The notes below the pieces were generated by a model that saw only the letters and a list, made by a program, of their open reading frames with translations, searched no databases and had not been told where the DNA came from. Below, one piece after another: positions 59,091 through 62,805 of a stretch of DNA of 62,805 bases. The position numbers and the translations under genes were made by a program. This DNA is from [Clostridium] citroniae WAL-17108 (GTDB lineage Bacteria; Bacillota; Clostridia; Lachnospirales; Lachnospiraceae): assembly GCF_000233455.1 (NCBI RefSeq), contig NZ_JH376427.1, positions 247,690-310,494 of the forward strand, in the 5' to 3' direction. The stretch's first letter is position 1. Each line of letters opens with the position of its first letter.

Positions 59091-60185
59091 CTAAACCTCT
59101 CTTTCTCTTATTTCTTCCATATTACGGGTTGTCAGAAATGCAATGATCAGGGCCAGGATTCCTGCCGCCAGTTTTGCGGCCATGAACGACATGATCATCT
59201 CCGGCTCCACCCCCAGTACGAAACTTAGCTGACTTCCAAAGATCGCAGCGCAGGTCACACTCCAGGCAGCATTGATGACGATCCCTCTGCGGGACATATT
59301 CTTCATCATTGCAAATGTGGGCACACCGCTGGCCATGGTAAATATGATCCCGCTTGTGCTGACCGCATCCAGTCCTATCTTTCTTCCAATTATGTTCAGC
59401 GGTTTTTTAAGCAGCCGGATAAATATCTCAAGCACGGGCAGCATACCGATGAGCACAATGGTCATGCCGCACACCACCGCCATGCTTTCCATGACCGGGG
59501 TAAAATCCCCAATGATGGTAACTCCGGTGAGATAGGAGATACTTCCAATGGCAATCCCCACAATTCCCAGTTTTGAGATCATGTTTCCAAATGCTTCCAC
59601 ACAGCGCACGATCCTGCCCGGACAGAACCTGAATCCCCATGTCAAGACCAGAGACAGCAGGATCACCGGCACATGGTTGATCAGGATCAGATTCCAGGGG
59701 ATCCCCATAAAAGCTCCCCCCATTATGCTGCCAAAGGGGATGGCCGCGATCCCAAGCAGCATCCCCCTTGAAAAATACGGCATATCCTCAGGTTCCACCA
59801 TGGCCTGGCCCACCGGGATTGAAAATGTCAGGGTCCCGCCCAGCATGGATGCCGTGGCCAGCCCCACCATGCGGGCGATCTCCTTGGATTCAGCCAGGGA
59901 CATGGCCAGCTGGTAACCGCCCATATCACAGCCCAGAAGGATACCAAACACAGCCGGGTCCGCTCCTATAAAACGGAATACAGGCACCAACGCAGGCTGC
60001 AGCAGCTTTGCTATGATGGGAGCCAGGGACATGATTCCGGCAATGGACAGCATCATGGGCCCGGCCATTCCAAACCCTTCCTTCATTTTCTCTCCAATGT
60101 GGAACCGGCAGTCCATGAGAAGATCTGCCCCTCCCGCCACAATCCCCACCGCAACTATGATTTTTATTACCTGATACGCGGACAT
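59091..60185 (-). CDS. EutH-family membrane transporter
   Basis: 364 residues, about ten membrane helices. The N-terminal AVGIVAGGADLLMDCRFHIGEKMKEGFGMAGPMML and FGILLGCDMGGYQLAMSLA are EutH signatures. EutH imports ethanolamine, but no ethanolamine ammonia-lyase, microcompartment or other eut gene is present. It is the only transporter in an isomerase-kinase-aldolase operon, so it may carry that pathway's substrate. ATG 60185 follows GAGGAGGAG. Confidence 0.9.
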   Translation of the reverse strand: MSAYQVIKIIVAVGIVAGGADLLMDCRFHIGEKMKEGFGMAGPMMLSIAGIMSLAPIIAKLLQPALVPVFRFIGADPAVFGILLGCDMGGYQLAMSLAESKEIARMVGLATASMLGGTLTFSIPVGQAMVEPEDMPYFSRGMLLGIAAIPFGSIMGGAFMGIPWNLILINHVPVILLSLVLTWGFRFCPGRIVRCVEAFGNMISKLGIVGIAIGSISYLTGVTIIGDFTPVMESMAVVCGMTIVLIGMLPVLEIFIRLLKKPLNIIGRKIGLDAVSTSGIIFTMASGVPTFAMMKNMSRRGIVINAAWSVTCAAIFGSQLSFVLGVEPEMIMSFMAAKLAAGILALIIAFLTTRNMEEIREREV

Positions 60186-60211
60186 GCGATTTCTCCTCCT
60201 CATTGCAAAAC

Positions 60212-60268
60212 GGCCGCAGTGACATTCCCGCTGCGGCCATCTTTCTCCTGGTACGCTTCCGGGCGTAC
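60212..60268 (-). promoter_or_regulatory. Two hairpins between isomerase-like and EutH genes
   Basis: Minus-strand GTACGC / GCGTAC (60251-60268) is followed by GGCCGCAG / CTGCGGCC (60212-60238) and GTTTTG. The second resembles an intrinsic terminator placed inside the operon, so it may lower expression of downstream genes or mark an RNA processing site. Confidence 0.5.
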
Positions 60269-60283
60269 TTCTCTGAAAAAAAC

Positions 60284-61621
60284 TTATTTTAACAGCAATT
60301 GATCAAATCCCATGTAGTCGCAGAATGCAGACAATTCCTTGGTATAGTCGCCTTCCTTGATCACAAAGTGGTGATCCATGCCGCCCTTGATCAGCTGATC
60401 GATCACAGACTGGGCAGGGGCATCAAACTGCAGGTTCACAAGCAGCTTGGAGCCGCCTTCCACCCACTCCTCATGTGTTACAGGCAGGGTTCTGCCCTTT
60501 GCAACAAACATCTTATAATTTCCGCCATTGCCCACAATTGCGCTGACTGTAACGGTATCCATGGCCTTGTGGGGCACGCCCACAAAGGTGCCCAGTTCGC
60601 CGCTGGGGTTGATCTGTGCCCTGTCAAGGCTGTCAGCCAGTGACATTGCAGTGCTTCCCTCGTGCGCAACAGGAACGATATTTCTTTCTATGTCAATGCT
60701 TCCGGCCTCGCCAAGGGCAACCACTCCGCCGCCGGCCAGCTGGTTCAGTGTATTGATCACAAACGCATGGCCCAGATCGCCTTCCGTATCCACCAGCACG
60801 CCCTCATCTGCCATCCAGGAGGATACCAGATTCATCAGGCCTCCGTAGTTGGGATAGCACTCGGCAGCAACAGAGGTAAGATGATACTTTGCAATGATCT
60901 CCTTGGTAGCCATGTAAACCTTTGCCATGTAAACCAGGGCCTTTTTGTCAGCCACGGATTTCCCGCTGCGTTTCATCAGTTCAGCCAGTGTCTTTTCAGC
61001 TTCCTCATCTGAAATTGCCGCTGCGCGGTCTGTCACTTCCTCCATCTCAATATGTACAAAGGTAACGCCTGTCTTCTTTGTAAAATCCCACTCTTCCTTG
61101 CTCATGTCCTGAGGTCCGCAAACTCGCCATGTCTGTCTCGGTCCCATAAGGCCAATGACCATGTCCTTTGCATTGTCAACAGCAGCGCCCACTTTTGCAT
61201 AGGACTCGATGCCTTCAATAACAGCCTGATCCTCCGGCAGTCCGTAAACGTAATCATACGTATATCCCATTGCCTTTAAGATAGAGCCGTAATGCTGGAT
61301 GCACCCGATGGAGAATGTCTCCGTATAGGGAACTGCCCAGAACACGGTGGGAACCTGAAGTTTGGTGGTAAAAATATACTTCATGGAATCAATGACCCAT
61401 GTGATGTCCATGATCACCAGGGAGTTTACATTTTCTTTCTTAAATGTATCGCAGGCTTCCAGTGCCGCCGCCGCATCCCAGATCAGTTCAGGATATACCA
61501 CAACCTCCATACCGGCTGCCGTCATGGCCTTCCTGGCCCTTGCAAGCAGATCATCACCGCGCTCGCCGCCGGATTCCACAGGGCTGGCAACTGCTGCCAA
61601 ACCAATTTTAATCTTTTTCAT
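60284..61621 (-). CDS. L-fucose/L-arabinose isomerase family protein
   Basis: About 445 residues. The fold and motifs follow the FucI/AraA family: an N-terminal Rossmann-like domain (KIKIGLAAVASPVESGGERG), TVFWAVPYTETFSIGC (about 93-108), and the C-terminal metal-binding region with SVAAECYPNYGGLMNLVSSWMADEG and EGDLGHAFV. The length is between AraA (about 500) and shorter uncharacterised relatives, so the sugar is unknown. Two start codons (61627 and 61621) follow GGGAG; the second has better spacing. It lies 20 nt after the aldolase gene and is the likely first enzyme of the pathway. Confidence 0.85.
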   Translation of the reverse strand: MKKIKIGLAAVASPVESGGERGDDLLARARKAMTAAGMEVVVYPELIWDAAAALEACDTFKKENVNSLVIMDITWVIDSMKYIFTTKLQVPTVFWAVPYTETFSIGCIQHYGSILKAMGYTYDYVYGLPEDQAVIEGIESYAKVGAAVDNAKDMVIGLMGPRQTWRVCGPQDMSKEEWDFTKKTGVTFVHIEMEEVTDRAAAISDEEAEKTLAELMKRSGKSVADKKALVYMAKVYMATKEIIAKYHLTSVAAECYPNYGGLMNLVSSWMADEGVLVDTEGDLGHAFVINTLNQLAGGGVVALGEAGSIDIERNIVPVAHEGSTAMSLADSLDRAQINPSGELGTFVGVPHKAMDTVTVSAIVGNGGNYKMFVAKGRTLPVTHEEWVEGGSKLLVNLQFDAPAQSVIDQLIKGGMDHHFVIKEGDYTKELSAFCDYMGFDQLLLK

Positions 61622-61641
61622 TTTCATATTCTCCCTTCTGA

Positions 61642-62535
61642 TTACAGTAAACCGGCAATCTTTAATGTCTCCACCAGCCCTGGAACCTGGTCCTCAGGCA
61701 TTGGAAGGATCGGCATTCTAGGATCACTGCTCGGACGGCCTAAGAGTTCAACTGCTTTCTTGATGCCTGCCGGGAAGTTGTCCTCAGCTCCAATCACGCT
61801 GGTCAGAGGTGCAATGCTGTAGTAAACTTCTCTTGCCTTCTTAATATCGCCGTTCTCAACCGCATTCATGATGTCCAGAACCTGCTTTGGAGCAACGTTT
61901 GCTGTTGCCAGGATAATAGCCTTTGCGCCTACTGCCAGCGCCGGAAGGGTCAGGTCATCTGCGCCTGTGAAAATGGAAATGTTGGTATCGCCGTATTTTC
62001 TGAAGATCTCAGCAAGGAGAGGCATGCTTCCGCTGGTTTCTTTCATACCGATCACATTGGGAATCTGGATCAGTCTGTCAAACTTTTCAATGGTAATGTC
62101 GATTCCGGTTGCGCCCGGGTGATTGTACAGAACAATAGGAATACCGACTTCAGCCACTGCCTCATAGTGCTTTACAAGTCCCTCATCTGTTGTATTGCCG
62201 ATGGGTGAGAGAACCAGGGCGGCGTCTGCCCCTGCATCCTTGGCATCCTGTACCAGCTCAATGGTCTGTGCGGTCATGGAAGCGCCAGCACCTGCAATGA
62301 TCGTTCCCTCTGTGCCCATGGCTTCCCTTGCCGCCTTGATCGCAGCCACTCTCTCTTCTCTGGTAAGGGCTGCCGCCTCACCGGTAGAGCCATTGACACA
62401 CATACCTGCACAGCCCTGAGCCATGAGATATTTTACGTTTTCCTTTAAACCTTCCAGATCAAGAGTATTGTCGGCGTTGAAGCCTACCATTAATGCGGGA
62501 TAAAGTCCTTTGAATTCAATTGATTTTGTTAACAT
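61642..62535 (-). CDS. Dihydrodipicolinate synthase/N-acetylneuraminate lyase family aldolase
   Basis: 297 residues, a class I (Schiff base) TIM barrel. GSTGEAAALTREER (about 49-62), the catalytic tyrosine in VLYNHPGATGIDI (about 137) and the lysine in NVIGMKETSGSM (about 165) are all present. True DapA is less likely given the catabolic operon; sugar-acid aldolase or dehydratase members (KDG aldolase, KdgD, NanA) are better candidates. AGGAGG precedes the ATG. First visible gene of the operon, preceded by a duplicated leader. Confidence 0.9.
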   Translation of the reverse strand: MLTKSIEFKGLYPALMVGFNADNTLDLEGLKENVKYLMAQGCAGMCVNGSTGEAAALTREERVAAIKAAREAMGTEGTIIAGAGASMTAQTIELVQDAKDAGADAALVLSPIGNTTDEGLVKHYEAVAEVGIPIVLYNHPGATGIDITIEKFDRLIQIPNVIGMKETSGSMPLLAEIFRKYGDTNISIFTGADDLTLPALAVGAKAIILATANVAPKQVLDIMNAVENGDIKKAREVYYSIAPLTSVIGAEDNFPAGIKKAVELLGRPSSDPRMPILPMPEDQVPGLVETLKIAGLL

Positions 62536-62545
62536 TTCTGCTTCC

Positions 62546-62620
62546 TCCTACTACAATATATTTATGGTTAATATCCCTTACATCCAGTAAGGAATTATCC
62601 ATCTTGTTGCTTAAGCTGTT
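62546..62620. repeat. 185-bp period repeat, first copy (75 bp)
   Basis: Bases 62546-62620 are identical to 62731-62805, 185 bases apart. This copy includes the start of the aldolase ribosome site region (TAGTAGGA) and the leader. Confidence 0.95.
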
Positions 62621-62787
62621 AGAATGTAAGAGCAATCGGTATAGCGGATTCCTCCTTGGGCTTTGCGCCCGTAAATAAGTCTGCTAACCAGCTCTTCATT
62701 CGCAGCATTCGTTTTATGCAGGTTGAGCCGTCCTACTACAATATATTTATGGTTAATATCCCTTACATCCAGTAAGGAATTATCCAT
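62611..62787 (-). CDS. Short open frame across the repeat, possibly the tail of an upstream gene
   Basis: A 58-codon minus-strand frame begins at ATG 62787 in the second repeat copy (MDNSLLDVRDINHKYIVVG) and ends RYTDCSYILTA at TAA 62611-62613 in the first copy. The frame is also open upstream to the window edge. The central part (VSRLIYGRKAQGGIRY) looks like real protein, but the family was not recognised. It may be the C-terminus of a gene outside the window, duplicated with its spacer. No good ribosome site precedes 62787. Confidence 0.35.
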   Translation of the reverse strand: MDNSLLDVRDINHKYIVVGRLNLHKTNAANEELVSRLIYGRKAQGGIRYTDCSYILTA

Positions 62788-62805
62788 CTTGTTGCTTAAG
62801 CTGTT
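62731..62805. repeat. 185-bp period repeat, second copy at the window edge
   Basis: Exact copy of 62546-62620. It ends at the last base of the window, so its true extent is unknown. Either a real tandem duplication or an assembly loop would look like this. Confidence 0.95.

Noticed and set aside
59091..60185. An ethanolamine utilisation locus
   Set aside because: Only the EutH-type gene is present; there is no ammonia-lyase, shell protein or eut regulator.
61642..62535. Assignment as DapA for lysine synthesis
   Set aside because: The operon holds a sugar isomerase, a kinase and a GntR regulator but no lysine or diaminopimelate genes; family membership alone does not fix the substrate.
1..62805. 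CRISPR arrays, tRNA or rRNA genes
   Set aside because: No regularly spaced repeats and no cloverleaf or rRNA-like segments were seen; the short tandem repeats present are two- or three-unit expansions without spacers.

Overview
The window looks like chromosomal DNA of an anaerobic Clostridia species, most likely Lachnospiraceae close to the Enterocloster / Clostridium clostridioforme group. The evidence is the mid-range base composition, strong AGGAGG ribosome sites, pyruvate phosphate dikinase, the ireB-ruvX-DUF1292-RNase J block, an HPr-like protein without its histidine loop, TIGR04076, and TRAP/TTT transporters beside isomerase-kinase-aldolase catabolic genes. The genus is inference. No rRNA, tRNA or CRISPR array was seen. 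The left edge lies inside an IS110-family transposase and the right edge inside a 185-bp repeat, so the window may be one whole assembly contig.

Layout. 1-4.1 kb: IS110 transposase tail, then a TIGR04076 protein, a PHP phosphoesterase and an MFS transporter on the minus strand, divergent from an AraC regulator. 4.2-6.9 kb: ppdK. 7.4-9.6 kb: an OmpR-type two-component system. 9.8-11.4 kb: pssA and psd, which make phosphatidylethanolamine. 11.5-27.3 kb: a long minus-strand housekeeping block (mtaB, ireB, ruvX, DUF1292, RNase J, an MltG-like protein, O-methyltransferase, U32 protease, YdcF, M16C protease, era, recO, a lipoprotein, glyS). 27.5 kb: HPr-like gene. 27.9-32.9 kb: thiI and its cysteine desulfurase, rsmE, prmA and a TSUP permease. 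33.3-38.4 kb: a secreted cell-wall-binding protein, a heterodimeric ABC exporter and its MarR regulator.

38.4-54.5 kb is the accessory catabolic region. A minus-strand set encodes a TRAP transporter (dctPQM), an Asp/Glu-racemase-like protein, a CofE-like amide ligase, an aspartate-dehydrogenase-like enzyme and a D-2-hydroxyacid-dehydrogenase-like enzyme. An enolase-superfamily dehydratase gene diverges from it. Then come a deletion scar (dipeptidase N-terminus joined to the OppF C-terminal half), an orphan amino-acid-type binding lipoprotein, an AraC regulator, and a tripartite tricarboxylate transporter with a uroporphyrinogen-decarboxylase-family gene. A 71-nt element occurs upstream of both dctP and the AraC gene, identical at about 56 positions. 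It suggests that one regulator controls the TRAP cluster and itself.

54.5-62.5 kb: a LysR regulator, then a minus-strand operon that runs in transcription order as a DHDPS-family aldolase, a fucose/arabinose-isomerase-family protein, an EutH-family permease, an iron-sulfur flavoprotein, an FGGY kinase, a small cupin and a GntR regulator. It reads as an isomerase-kinase-aldolase route for an unknown sugar or sugar acid, with EutH as the only transporter candidate.
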